A stretch of 31,400 nucleotides of DNA from a virus. Below, piece by piece: positions 10,701 to 18,000 of this stretch. The notes below the pieces were generated by a model. It was not told the origin of the DNA. It saw only the letters and a program-made list of their open reading frames with translations, and made no database searches. The stretch's first letter is position 1. Each line of letters opens with the position of its first letter. Both the position numbers and the translations under genes were made by a program. The stretch covers positions 1 to 31,400 of IMG/VR virus record IMGVR_UViG_3300021091_000264; one strand, given 5' to 3'.

Positions 10701-12896
10701 AGCATTGGAAAAACTCTTGACACTGGTGGTTTCTCAACACTCACTTCAACAGATACTATTATTAAATTAAATCAAGTAGTTGCTCCTGGTGAAATTAATC
10801 TTGGTGATTATTTACTACTTGATGAATCTGCGGCATTCCCTGGAGCTCCTGTTCCTTACACTCCAAACGAAGATAATTCTGAGATTGTAAGAGTTACTGA
10901 CCTAACAAACTTAACAAATACTACAGATCCAGATGGTATTCGAGTAACAGTAACTAGAGGAGTTGATGGAACAACAGCAAGATCTCATTCAGATAATCTT
11001 CCTATTGTAAAACTTAATAAGTCTTCAAACGTTAGTTTCTCAACTGTAGCAATGACAGCTAGTTCTACTGTATTACAAACAGCAGAATTTGGTGGTTCTT
11101 TACTAGTAAATGATTTTATTAGAATTAATAGCAGTACTTCTAGCGAGTATTTAAAAGTTGCTTCTCTAATCTCTGCTCTAACATCAGTTCAATCTCTAAA
11201 CATTACTGATGGCGGAACTCCAGAAGTTCTATCCTTTAAAGTTACTTCAACTACAGGAGAAACTTATATTAGAGGAGCAACTGAAGTACATAATAATCTT
11301 ACATTGGTTGGATCATCAACTCCAAATAATAGAAAATTAACAATTACAGATGGTGTATTCGCATCACCAACCACTACATTTACTGTAGATAGTGCAACGG
11401 GAAATACTAGCATTCTTGGTAATTTAAACATTGGACAATCTTTTAATAAATTAACAATCAATGCAACAAATGGAAGTATTATATCAAATGGTGGAGACAT
11501 TACAGTTAATGATAATGCAGCATCTGTTGTTACTTCAACTGTAGCAGCAACTCTTACTATTAATGTAAGACCTGATGGCGCTACTGCAGATTTACCCGCG
11601 ACTGGTGGTACAGCACCCGTTTCAATGCTTGGAAATGATCCAATCGGAACATTAATTGCTGGTGCTCAGAATAGAAATCCTGCTGTTACTTGGACAGCAA
11701 CATTACCCGCAGCAGTTACTGCAGCTGGCATTTCTATTGGAAGTTATACTGTTTATTTGGAAGATTTAAGTTCTGTTGATCCTATAACTGGAAGACCAAA
11801 AATACATTGGTTTGTTGAAAATATTCCTTCTTCTACAACAACTATTGCAGCAAACGCAACTTCTTTACCATCTGGAACAAATATTAGAAATAATTATATT
11901 GGAGCAGTTGGTTCTTTAGGAGTTAGTGCAGTTGGATATGCTGGACCACAACCACCAGCTGGTCGAAATCACACCTTTAGATTAACTGTAATTGCAGTTC
12001 TTTCTGGAACTAGAACTACATCTACATTAAGATCTTCTATTGAGTTTAATTATGATCCTGCAGGCGCAGCTGCTGCAGTAGTTCCACCAACATATTCAAA
12101 TAATTTAAATGTTCAAATTTTTGGCGTTGCTACTAGAAAGTTACTTTTCCAAAATACTACTGCAAATCTATCAATTGGAGGTCTGTTCACGAGTGAAGCG
12201 ACTACAGGAACAAACTTGTTCTCAAGTGATTTAAGACTTGATGGTGGCGATTTGATCGTTAATAGAGGAAATGCATGGGCAGCATCTACTGCAGTTGCTG
12301 TTGGAGATATTCTTCTTGCTGGAGGAACTACCTACAGAGTTACACAAGCTGGAACTACAGGAACTGGTGCTCCAACTCATACAACTGGATCAGCATCAAA
12401 CGGAGGAGCAATATTACTTGTTGCTCCACACTTTAGAGCAAAGAATAATGGAACTATTGATATGGGAGGCATAGAAAACTTCTATGGTCCTTCTGGTGCT
12501 AGAAGGTGGGATTACTTAGCGACTGGATCTGGAGATGGCGGAGTTATTAGATCAAATCTAAATTATTTCCTAGTTGTAAGTGGTGATTTATATGTCAAAC
12601 TTCCAACAGATGCAAGAAGTGGTGATGTAATTAGATTTGTTGATCTAAGTGGTTCTCTTGCATATAACGTTAAATTTATCGTTCGTGCTCCAACTGGCGT
12701 TTCAATTCAAGGAGATAGCACAAATATTGCACCAACTGCTGTCGGAGTTCCATTAGTAGGATATAATGGAGGTGAATTGATTGTAACTACTCCAAATGCT
12801 GCTTTTGGACTTATCTATGCTGGTCCATTAAATAATGATGGCACTTCTTCTGGAATACCTACTGCTCAACAAGGTTGGTGGTTAATGGAGATCTAA
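1776..12896 (+). CDS. giant fibre-like virion structural protein, 3706 aa
   Basis: Very long Ser/Thr/Asn/Gly-rich beta-type protein behind a late promoter and ahead of three collar-domain fibre genes, so almost certainly part of the tail fibre or baseplate periphery. The N-terminus carries RGNSPLRPFKTIQRAFIE (34-51), which resembles the first turns of pectin-lyase-type beta-helices; helix-like stretches recur near 478-540 and 880-950. Four copies of a unit with a C-x-R-D-I-G-Y type motif lie at about 140-440 and 1045-1470. A 'VSSVAGLNLGD'-type module at 634-702 recurs inside copy 3 at about 1160-1252. Residues 3281-3411 resemble the PEBP/YbhB fold. Residues 3497-3549 look like the W-A-S-T...Y-R-V-T-Q-A-G-T carbohydrate-binding-like repeat of other fibres. 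The end (about 3590-3706) is a compact beta domain. No endosialidase-type autoprotease is visible. Similar giant proteins occur in other cyanophages; the exact virion position is unknown. Confidence 0.9.
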   Translation: MALTRLDNLYSSKTGKYLYVSPDDFNATDELDNRGNSPLRPFKTIQRAFIEVARYSYLPGRNNDRFDQFSIMLMPGNHYIDNRPGLIESSNPEQRYLDGANLIELNRQEIIDRSAAEVAVQHPDFSYPNDPVTGSYSRFKDAYRLIQLNRAEIVTSAYDQIAISHPTFVNPDPAKCQRDIGYFIDALSLDIAQAGGNVYTRKFILQYFDSAGALTSNGLQGEITESITGFNKARDEMIKAMTNQLTIKDLSITADPLTGSNTNPNSCANVASAITTLALQVSTVLTAGNLSSLQNEQISTNIPAGELKCRRDIGYIIDAVQADLRTGGNSNIISATKAYFDRDGNPINNGLVNETAESITAFNKARDMMKLAVTNSLYGKDLTIAVGPAIAGASTPTITYGSSGNVATCVDVQNTITTLIAILTTSVGAGNLTSLAAVTATGNIPVFNFNRALQEWQDNSILDLSNPDNVLYKFNATSGGCIVPRGCSLIGYDLRRTIIRPLYVPDPADGNQERTSVFNLTGGCYIWQFTIKDGDLSSNSPLFDATAGVGKVYFQKGNTTNLAVPEFSHHKITIMTYADTEELDRYYEKVGRSFAQFQPTIDDGDFEALVQENRIVGPLSDTRRIESIKVQDSISFTGTAVNNNAAITNVSSVAGLNLGDGVRSNSPSITIPTNTVINSIVGTTVTLSNPVTGSGSVSLSATTGKITATVTTKIDHGYFVDQYIAILNSGLNEQINGTFKVYSIDPTNPKVFQYQIQATTAALGLTDGTTYTISSGLGTNAVAQAEIDSVESASPYVFNCSIRSTWGMCGAWADGSKATGFKSMVVAQYTGVSLQKDDRAFIRYDKLTNTWNQASLTDAFATVPYHAKGDAYWKDDWRNFHIRASDDAFVQNVSVFAVGFFDHFLMESGGDMSITNSNSNFGNTSLHAIGYKGFAFNQDKGGYITDIIPPKVIRESVQDKIQYYTLDIQASNSAANNTRLYLGSDDLNDPADRPAVTVSGYRVGSRTNERLYVKLDNGTYYSTLEPTGFLRYTASIDTLNPSGISINNLAQDAANLINLNKQFIQSEAYNYIIQKYPYLTTRTSINIGKCERDIGYFVDAVVSDLRLSGNINTIQAAEAYFVGGALTYIPNELGESLETYDYVKNMSIAAMRNWDFLIRNCTITSGSNIVDVGSTAGLLIGMSVKEYSAASFNADGQLIGTPSQITTAIPANTYIRRVLDASRIELGVLGSKLTTGSTVNASASRPGSASLYFEITDGSFSTTLDPQKDTTVSTVNAGYPECAAIATTITGYFNNISVILNQGLTPLGGREADAHNLILANKALIAEVAVARMLANFPGFSVPGGNQECVDDIIASIETIAFNVKYGGNSRVYDAAAIYVTNPNYLDGEETQAVYAYTQARDMMIQAMRNEAITITGSTRTQFTDSTIVADPLSPACADIANTITTLTSIITQGIGTSSTNGNLTGITRTAPVITSVTRVEPVLDLANLAKRATIFTINTGSGTTNPHNFETGTPVRLVPRAKAGRNPDKRVIRLPIGFSTNEKYYVIAPGRGTKPEDYASTTAFNGSAQTKLMLASTKENAAAGIYIYSPETDSVDPNIEIEIQQYVLDDVYDLHKYTCNIAGAGEIETDVAHIFDLPNASVTPQKVFFRLATDIIGSDLPEIAGFGTINTRTYYFARYITAKKFSIHNSHLEAIAGTNAVSFVPASGQNFYVFADKRRSPIRFDANYSTATNTSGLWYVQVKDESTAGPTFRADSILTRFHDPIAYGPGSGKIRTLDTWINRVRDDRTEGDRVYRLRYVIPSYLTTVRDPLNGFVLKTRTDDKRRLVSQKFILIPIAGAPAVARFDNPAQPGEILGSTRAEFTSAGISPTYDPYLRAKVVESTRTQSRIAFSIQSARKVTVSGNQRLEIVAYDHTITVDALKNEIFTIVEINAPQGGSFVVSNSTASSANRVTWTGNTNGSGFIQGYFNVGTKHYLVLKNTTGSIAYNRLVNTRFTQGAVYADLLAKPNSIGDPAGKDKSSRKDYLYRIEGANVYTLVPGDIVTDDQSNQYRIESVEDVGELQDTFYIFDIDTIQERISGQQDGVYYLTCLRGNISPYPQGAGVGENFQNFRFSQPISQLYPQNYKNDPVWFKQINPNYNDVPATKSAADNYIHGLVTVNDVKFSETKEMVEDLVRQPALSRFTFVSSDTLSSPTLNPAGGSNIIQAQNGNAASGSEDRRIPISGDSAYPLEQKLYVELRRPSIARSGNHTFEYLGFGPGNYSTGFPLRQEVVLEDVQDFYAQSKREDGGIVFYTGLNSNGDLYIGNRKVNAITGEETFLERAILEESADDSTDDLGGLVTTFDTPVTFNSRITVEGDSVFNNPVSIVMDATEGPALTIPSVIDPTSGLDQSISTANTGSIIIHRNRVAAAVYAINPRQILGDNGQPYTLRTHYTTTLGPTNVSPDQSATFNASQNVNYGSSETPRSGDILFKGDEVGLSGSIGWIYANYYTEIVAANLATLTSDGVYITVNLAPGITNSAINISANSIIRISGFTANPNLNGNWQVVSTGTPLFSPSGTSFRFLPTVPPASATTYTWSTVTGAKLEVSREKWKEVGVVGAETLRTNTEIWGDYKLGINTLARATDNAYRTAFIESATSPRANLDVVGNTFISGKSTAITVSGGAQSKVVSNLDNALIVGGDSATPNNEAVFRVSTTPGPLGKGRVGINASVAQLTTAATDVVVFGSTSFNGNMLLTGTFTTNIGTIDTNSTTLDLAATPTTVRFAAAATTVQIGNAIGTTGSQTIDVGNFALTSNVKIGDAAQTSTLFIHRNSRNAQVDIASVDNTNAAYVCSVIIGGAFSNSSSATSIKTRNINLDGDVNVGSGFTAGSGTGKLYSLNSRFELLAASGGPAIVKFATTASDLEMASQGGTTTINNALRVKARADFDGDIKLSGGLNSGGVSVERGVFGTTPAAQAVGSLPSNFNLDLYRKVSIGKTLDTGGFSTLTSTDTIIKLNQVVAPGEINLGDYLLLDESAAFPGAPVPYTPNEDNSEIVRVTDLTNLTNTTDPDGIRVTVTRGVDGTTARSHSDNLPIVKLNKSSNVSFSTVAMTASSTVLQTAEFGGSLLVNDFIRINSSTSSEYLKVASLISALTSVQSLNITDGGTPEVLSFKVTSTTGETYIRGATEVHNNLTLVGSSTPNNRKLTITDGVFASPTTTFTVDSATGNTSILGNLNIGQSFNKLTINATNGSIISNGGDITVNDNAASVVTSTVAATLTINVRPDGATADLPATGGTAPVSMLGNDPIGTLIAGAQNRNPAVTWTATLPAAVTAAGISIGSYTVYLEDLSSVDPITGRPKIHWFVENIPSSTTTIAANATSLPSGTNIRNNYIGAVGSLGVSAVGYAGPQPPAGRNHTFRLTVIAVLSGTRTTSTLRSSIEFNYDPAGAAAAVVPPTYSNNLNVQIFGVATRKLLFQNTTANLSIGGLFTSEATTGTNLFSSDLRLDGGDLIVNRGNAWAASTAVAVGDILLAGGTTYRVTQAGTTGTGAPTHTTGSASNGGAILLVAPHFRAKNNGTIDMGGIENFYGPSGARRWDYLATGSGDGGVIRSNLNYFLVVSGDLYVKLPTDARSGDVIRFVDLSGSLAYNVKFIVRAPTGVSIQGDSTNIAPTAVGVPLVGYNGGELIVTTPNAAFGLIYAGPLNNDGTSSGIPTAQQGWWLMEI
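2190..3110 (+). repeat. Cys-pair repeat units 1 and 2 in the giant protein
   Basis: Two tandem protein-level units. Each has an L-I-x-L-N or equivalent lead-in, then K-C-x-R-D-I-G-Y-x-I-D-A (Cys 176 and Cys 309), D-hydrophobic-x-x-G-G-N, an A-Y-F/Q-Y-F block, the F-N-K-A-R-D-x-M helix, and a second Cys (267 and 409) before an I-T-T-L helix and G-N-L-x-S-L. The Cys-Cys spacing is 91 and 100 residues. The DNA is diverged, so these are old duplications, not recent slippage. Confidence 0.8.
4900..6190 (+). repeat. Cys-pair repeat units 3 and 4 in the giant protein
   Basis: Unit 3 has K-C-E-R-D-I-G-Y (Cys 1090) and its second Cys at 1282. Unit 4 has E-C-V-D-D-I (Cys 1349), A-R-D-M-M-I-Q-A-M and its second Cys at 1437. 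Unit 3 is about 90 residues longer because a separate beta module is inserted between the two halves at about 1160-1252. Unit 4 has lost the R-D-I-G-Y core but keeps both cysteines. Confidence 0.75.
11621..12010 (+). other. PEBP/YbhB-YbcL-like domain inside the giant fibre protein
   Basis: Residues about 3281-3411 follow the order of motifs of phosphatidylethanolamine-binding proteins: N-P-A-V-T-W-T, then a strand with S-Y-T-V-Y-L-E-D, then H-W-F-V-E-N-I-P (His 3344), an S-L-P-S-G segment, G-Y-A-G-P-Q-P-P-A-G (3387-3396), and N-H-T-F-R-L-T-V (His 3399). The two His correspond to the anion-pocket histidines of the family. The D-P-D of the usual D-P-D-A-P is changed here, so the pocket may bind a different ligand. 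The identification is by motif order only. Confidence 0.7.
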
Positions 12897-12899
12897 TAG

Positions 12900-14168
12900 A
12901 TGGCAAATTACGGTAGATTAAAAACTATGAAAGCGGCAGCGATCGGTACGATCCTGCCCTGGACGGGTGATATTACAAGAATACCAAAAGGTTGGTTGAT
13001 ATGCAATGGTGCTGCAATACAAGCAGCAGATTATCCTTTATTAGCTCAGGCAATTGGTAATACATATGGAGGAGCAGGATTTAATTTAGCAGATTTTCCT
13101 ACATTTCCTGCACAAACAATATCTTTGCCCAATATTGATCAAAAAGCATTGATGGATTGCGATCCATCTTATTTTGGCGCTGGTGCAATTGATGCAAATA
13201 TTGATACAACTGCAGCAGGAACTGTAGTAACACCATTTATTGGTGCAAACACGGATATTGCTGCCCCGAATAGAACTCCAGATGCAAATACAGATATTTT
13301 ATTTCAGTATGCACCACAAACTCTTTCTGGAACAATTACTGGTGCTACTTTCAATCCTGGATTTGGGGTTAGAACAATTTATACTGGAGCAAGAAAATTA
13401 GGAAGAAGACATTTACCATCTCACTCTCACCCAACTGAAGTTCCTAGTACTATTGGACTTAATCTTATACAACCAGGAGCAGGAGTTTCATGTTCAAGAA
13501 CAGTAACTTATAATTTTATTAAAAGAGGTGGAGATGATATAGATGGAAACCCTCAAATTCAATGGCAAATTAGTTATCCTGGCAGTACTGGATTTGGAAA
13601 TGGAAGTGCTGGAGTTGTTCTTGGAAACATTGTTGGTGAAAATCCTGGACCAAACCTAATCCCGAAAGAGGCCTATTCTCATGGAATATCTAATTGGATC
13701 GGAAGCGCAGATGCACCAGAACCTCCAGATCCTTTTAAAGGTCCATCTAATCCCCCTGCACACAATAGAAATTTTAATATAGCTGATCCAGGATGTCCAT
13801 ATGGTTTGGGCGGAACAACAGTTCCTACACAAAATATAAATTTCGATTCTGGCGGCAATCCAAATACTGGTGATGGAACAACAGGAGATCAACATTTACC
13901 ATATGAAACATTTTTTAATCATTCTGGAATAGAATTTAATAAAACAGTTTCTACTCCAGGAGTGACTGATATAATTAATGCCCATGATCATGCAACTTTT
14001 GATATTTCTTACGATAGAACTGGATCTTCTTTAGGTATGCCAGGAAGTTTAACATCTAATAATGTAGTTGCAAATATTACTCCTGATAATCTTCCAGGTG
14101 CTCTAAATATTACAGTTACGCAACCAACTCCCAAAGTAATCGTTATTTACATAATCAGAGCATATTAA
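12900..14168 (+). CDS. tail-collar-domain fibre protein, 422 aa
   Basis: The N-terminal 15-85 matches the phage tail collar domain: IGTILPWTGD, then P-K-G-W-L-I-C-N-G-A, Y-P-L-L-A-Q-A-I-G-N-T-Y-G-G and a Pro-rich strand ending in L-P-N-I. The middle is Gly/Asn/Pro-rich with His clusters (H-L-P-S-H-S-H near 175, H-D-H near 364) of the kind that bind metal in fibre tips. The C-terminus ends V-I-V-I-Y-I-I-R-A-Y, shared with the next two proteins. A ribosome binding site (GGAG) precedes the ATG by 9 nt, and the gene starts 3 nt after the giant gene's stop, so it is in the same late operon. Likely role: short or distal fibre contacting the host surface. Confidence 0.85.
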   Translation: MANYGRLKTMKAAAIGTILPWTGDITRIPKGWLICNGAAIQAADYPLLAQAIGNTYGGAGFNLADFPTFPAQTISLPNIDQKALMDCDPSYFGAGAIDANIDTTAAGTVVTPFIGANTDIAAPNRTPDANTDILFQYAPQTLSGTITGATFNPGFGVRTIYTGARKLGRRHLPSHSHPTEVPSTIGLNLIQPGAGVSCSRTVTYNFIKRGGDDIDGNPQIQWQISYPGSTGFGNGSAGVVLGNIVGENPGPNLIPKEAYSHGISNWIGSADAPEPPDPFKGPSNPPAHNRNFNIADPGCPYGLGGTTVPTQNINFDSGGNPNTGDGTTGDQHLPYETFFNHSGIEFNKTVSTPGVTDIINAHDHATFDISYDRTGSSLGMPGSLTSNNVVANITPDNLPGALNITVTQPTPKVIVIYIIRAY

Positions 14169-14173
14169 TAAAA

Positions 14174-15040
14174 ATGCCAAAGTTTTACACAGCAGAAAAA
14201 GGAAAATATGGCGGCATTGTTGGAACAATACATTGCTTTACTAGTCAATTACCTCCAGCTAATGACCCTATTGCATTTAAACCAAAATTACCAGCAGGTT
14301 TTTTGAGATGTGACGGATCTATTTTAAATGCTTCTTCTTATCCTGCTTTAGCTGATGTATTAGGTGTTGGTAGTTTGTCTAAATTTGCAAAAGATCCTAC
14401 AACTCTATTAAGTACTCAATTTCAACTTCCAGATCTGGGGTCAAAATATATGGTTCCAGGAAATTCATCTGGAACATATTTGTCAACTTATTTAAGTGAT
14501 GGAACAACCAGAAGAGTTGGAGCTGAATTTGAGATAACATCAAATGTAGGAACAAGTGAAACTATATCTTGGTCTGGTAATTTTTCCGTTGGTGGAGCAA
14601 ACGATAGATTGACTGGAAATCCTCTTTATGCTGGACCCTCAACTAGAGTTACATCACAAGCAGTATTAACTGATACAAATTTTCAAGGTCATGGGCACCT
14701 TGCTAATCAACAAGTTTTTAACTTTACAGGAAATTACGTAGTAGAACAAAGTATTCCTAGTAATTCTAGCACTGCTTCTGCATGTCGTCCATATGGAGGA
14801 AATGCTTTATATTTTATTAGACAACCTGATGGTGCTAGTGGTGCTCCAAGACATGAGCATACAATTACATTACCAACTGCATCCAGTTCTTATACTCATA
14901 ATTTTAGGTATACATATCCAACAACGTCTATTCCTCCTACGGCATTAAGAACGACAGTAAATATAACAACATCTGCTGTCAAAACTTTTGACAGCACAGT
15001 TGCTCCATTTATATTAATAGAATACATTATTAAATTTTAA
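14174..15040 (+). CDS. tail-collar-domain fibre protein, 288 aa
   Basis: Carries a collar-type core at about 13-95: G-G-I-V-G-T-I-H-C-F, P-A-G-F-L-R-C-D-G-S-I-L-N-A-S-S-Y-P-A-L-A-D-V-L-G and F-Q-L-P-D-L-G. His motifs H-G-H (about 174) and H-E-H (about 236) fit metal-binding fibre trimers. It ends F-I-L-I-E-Y-I-I-K-F like its neighbours. The gap to the previous gene is 5 nt and to the next 2 nt. There is no clear Shine-Dalgarno sequence, so translation may depend on coupling. It lacks the long insertions of its neighbours and may be the minimal form of the three. Confidence 0.85.
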   Translation: MPKFYTAEKGKYGGIVGTIHCFTSQLPPANDPIAFKPKLPAGFLRCDGSILNASSYPALADVLGVGSLSKFAKDPTTLLSTQFQLPDLGSKYMVPGNSSGTYLSTYLSDGTTRRVGAEFEITSNVGTSETISWSGNFSVGGANDRLTGNPLYAGPSTRVTSQAVLTDTNFQGHGHLANQQVFNFTGNYVVEQSIPSNSSTASACRPYGGNALYFIRQPDGASGAPRHEHTITLPTASSSYTHNFRYTYPTTSIPPTALRTTVNITTSAVKTFDSTVAPFILIEYIIKF

Positions 15041-15042
15041 AA

Positions 15043-18000
15043 ATGGCACTTTTAACACTTCAGTATCTAACCCCAGGAAGAACACCAATTACGTTACCAT
15101 CAACTGTAACTACTTTTACATATACAGTTGATGGTGCTGGTGGCGGTGGCGGTGGCGTTGATGCAGGAAGTCCTGGTGGTCCTGGTGGCAGGGGCGCCCG
15201 TATTCAAGGAACAATAACTGGTATTACTGGAGGATCACTTGAAATTTATGTTGGCGGCGGCGGCGGTGCGGGTGCATCTGGTGGAGGTGCAGCAGGAGGT
15301 GCGGGTGGAACGAATGGTGGCAACGGTGGTGGAGGACGTGGAGCCAATTCTGGTCCTCAAGGATCCTCTGGAGCGGGCGGTGGAGGCGGCGCTGCATCAT
15401 ATCTAGTTCTTAATGGAACAATTATTGTCGCTGCAGGCGGTGGAGGCGGCGGCGGTGGTGGTGGAAATGACGGAGGACCCCTTCAGTCTTTCCAAATAGC
15501 AGGAAATGCTACTACCTCTTTGTCTACCAGCAATACTTTAGCATCTGGTGCTAATGCTACAAATCATCCTACTGATGGAGGTGGCGGTGGTGCTGGCGGT
15601 GGCGGATCGGGACCTGGAGGTGCTGGATTTACTCCTACGGTTGCAGGAGCTGGTGGTGGAGATACTGATGCAGGTGGAGGATCTGGTGGAGGTAATTATT
15701 ATAATAATACATCTCATACTGCTGCCCCATCTGTATCAATAGCAGGTGGCATTGGTGGAGGATCTTCGTCTTCGGGATCAAATGGAGCAATTACAATTGT
15801 TTATGATGACACTGATGATACACCAAATCCTGTTGCAAATTTCGCGACAATTCTGAATGCAACTAGAAGCACTGCTTACACTACAACAAATTCGGTTACT
15901 GTTTCTGGAATTAATGTTTCTGTTCCAGCGATAGCAAATAATAGCGCAATTATTGTTAAAAATGGAGCATCTACAGGAAGTTCTAGTACTACAGTGGTCA
16001 ATGGAGATACTTTAGCTCTTACTCAAACATCTTCTTCTTCCTATTCTACTCTTGTGTCAACAAATTTAACGATTGGACCCACTGGTCGCAGTGTTGATGC
16101 AATCTTTAATATCGTTACAGAAGATGCACCAGTAAATAGACCAAATTCTTTTGATTTTGTTGATGTTGTAGATGCACCACTGAATACATTTATCACAAGT
16201 AATTCCGTAACAATTACTGGATTAACTGCAACTGCTTCTGTAACTGCCACTGCTAGCGCAGCTGGGGCACCTGTTACTAACATAACAGTTGTTATAAATG
16301 GAGTAGATACTGGATCAAATACTGGAAATATTAGCAATGGACAAACATTGGCTTTGCGTTTGAGAACTAGTAATGCTGTAAATACTACCACTACAGCATC
16401 TGTGGTAGTAGGAAGTGGCGGTGCGGTTGATTGGAATGCAAGAACAGTTGTATTTGAAGATACTGCACCAGATTTGTATAATTTTACTGATATTACAAAT
16501 GCTGCTGCATCTTCTGTAGTAACAAGCAATGTCCAATCAATTTCGGGAATTAATACAAGTGCTCAAGTTTCTATTACAGCAGGATTTGAAGTTAGTATTA
16601 ATGGTGGGGCATTTGTTACACCCACTGCGGCAACTACAATTAGCAATGGTCAAACATTGCAGTTGAGAGGAACTGCTTCTGCAATTCCTGGTGCATCAGT
16701 AACAGCAACTGTTAATATTGGCAATCCAGTTACAGGAGAACTTGCAGACACTTGGATTATAACTTCTGGTTTGGCAGGAGATACTACACCAGATCCATTT
16801 ACTTTTGCAGATAGATTTAATCAATTAGCAGCAGTACTTGTTTACAGTAATCAAGTTACCCCCAGTGGATTTACTGCATCTTCTACTTTAACTGTAACTA
16901 GATCTGGAGCGTATCTTGCTGCAAATCCAGAAGTTTCTGTTGATGGTGGTACTACTTGGACTGCTCTAGGTGTAGGATCTTATACAAATACTTCCTTTAC
17001 TCCAGGTATGACAATACAATTGAGAGCTACTTCTTCTGCTTATGGGTCAGCAACTAGTACATTGAGTATTACTCTTGGATCTTATTCTACAACTTGGGCA
17101 ATTAGAACTTTGTCTGCAGCACCCGTTGGAGCAAATAAGTCAACTTGGTATAACTCTACTCCAGGAGCTAAAATTGATGGATATGCAATTGGAACAATTA
17201 TTACTACTTTTAAAGATGCATCTGGTAACTTTGGAACTTTAGATGGTAGCTTATCTTCAAGATATCCTGGATTTATTGAATGTGATGGTAGACTTTTAAA
17301 TGCATCTGAATATCCAGCATTATTTGATATTCTTGAAAATACTTATGGAGGAACAGGATCCAAAGTTCTTGCAGGAGGTACATGGACATACTCTGGACAA
17401 TTTAATATTCCTAAAATTAGAAATAGAAGATTGTTTGGAGTGGGTCAAGTTGATGGTAATTCTCCTGCTTCACCAGCGGTTCCTACAAGAAAAGGACCAG
17501 CTGGAACTGGAGCAGGATCTGTGAATACTGTTGGTTCTGTTGGAGGAGATTGGTACATTGCTACAGTAGATGCTGCTGGAACTTTACCATTAGAACAGGT
17601 AGAGGGAACTCCGCCATCAGGAACAACAGGTCAATTTTTTGCTTTAGGAACAGTAACAACAATAGGATATTCTAGTATTTCTGGCACTGTTAATTTTAAT
17701 GTGGCAGGGGATATAAGAGCTTCTGTAGGACCACTTTTAGGAACATTTGTCGATGCACCATCACATACCCATACAATAATAACGGGACAAAGTTTGTCAG
17801 CAACAACAGGATTAGTTCCATGGGGATCGAGAGCTACAGTTGGTAATTCTGGTACTATTTCAGGAACTAATTCTACTGCAAGTCAATTTCCAGGCGGCCC
17901 AAGTTTTTCACCATCTAATCTTTCACTTGCAGATCAAACTGGAAGTGTTACATATAATAATTTTTGGTCTTCTCCAAGAGATACTACTGTTCAATTAGAT

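Noticed and set aside
15127-15790. Glycine-rich DNA as a simple sequence repeat or assembly error
   Set aside because: Glycine codons are mixed and interrupted by conserved-looking hydrophobic strands, and the frame stays open through to the Ig-like repeats, so it reads as a real protein domain.
16041-16529. 162-aa open frame on the - strand
   Set aside because: Antisense to the Ig-like repeats; low-complexity Val/Thr/Ala product explained by the repeats on the + strand.
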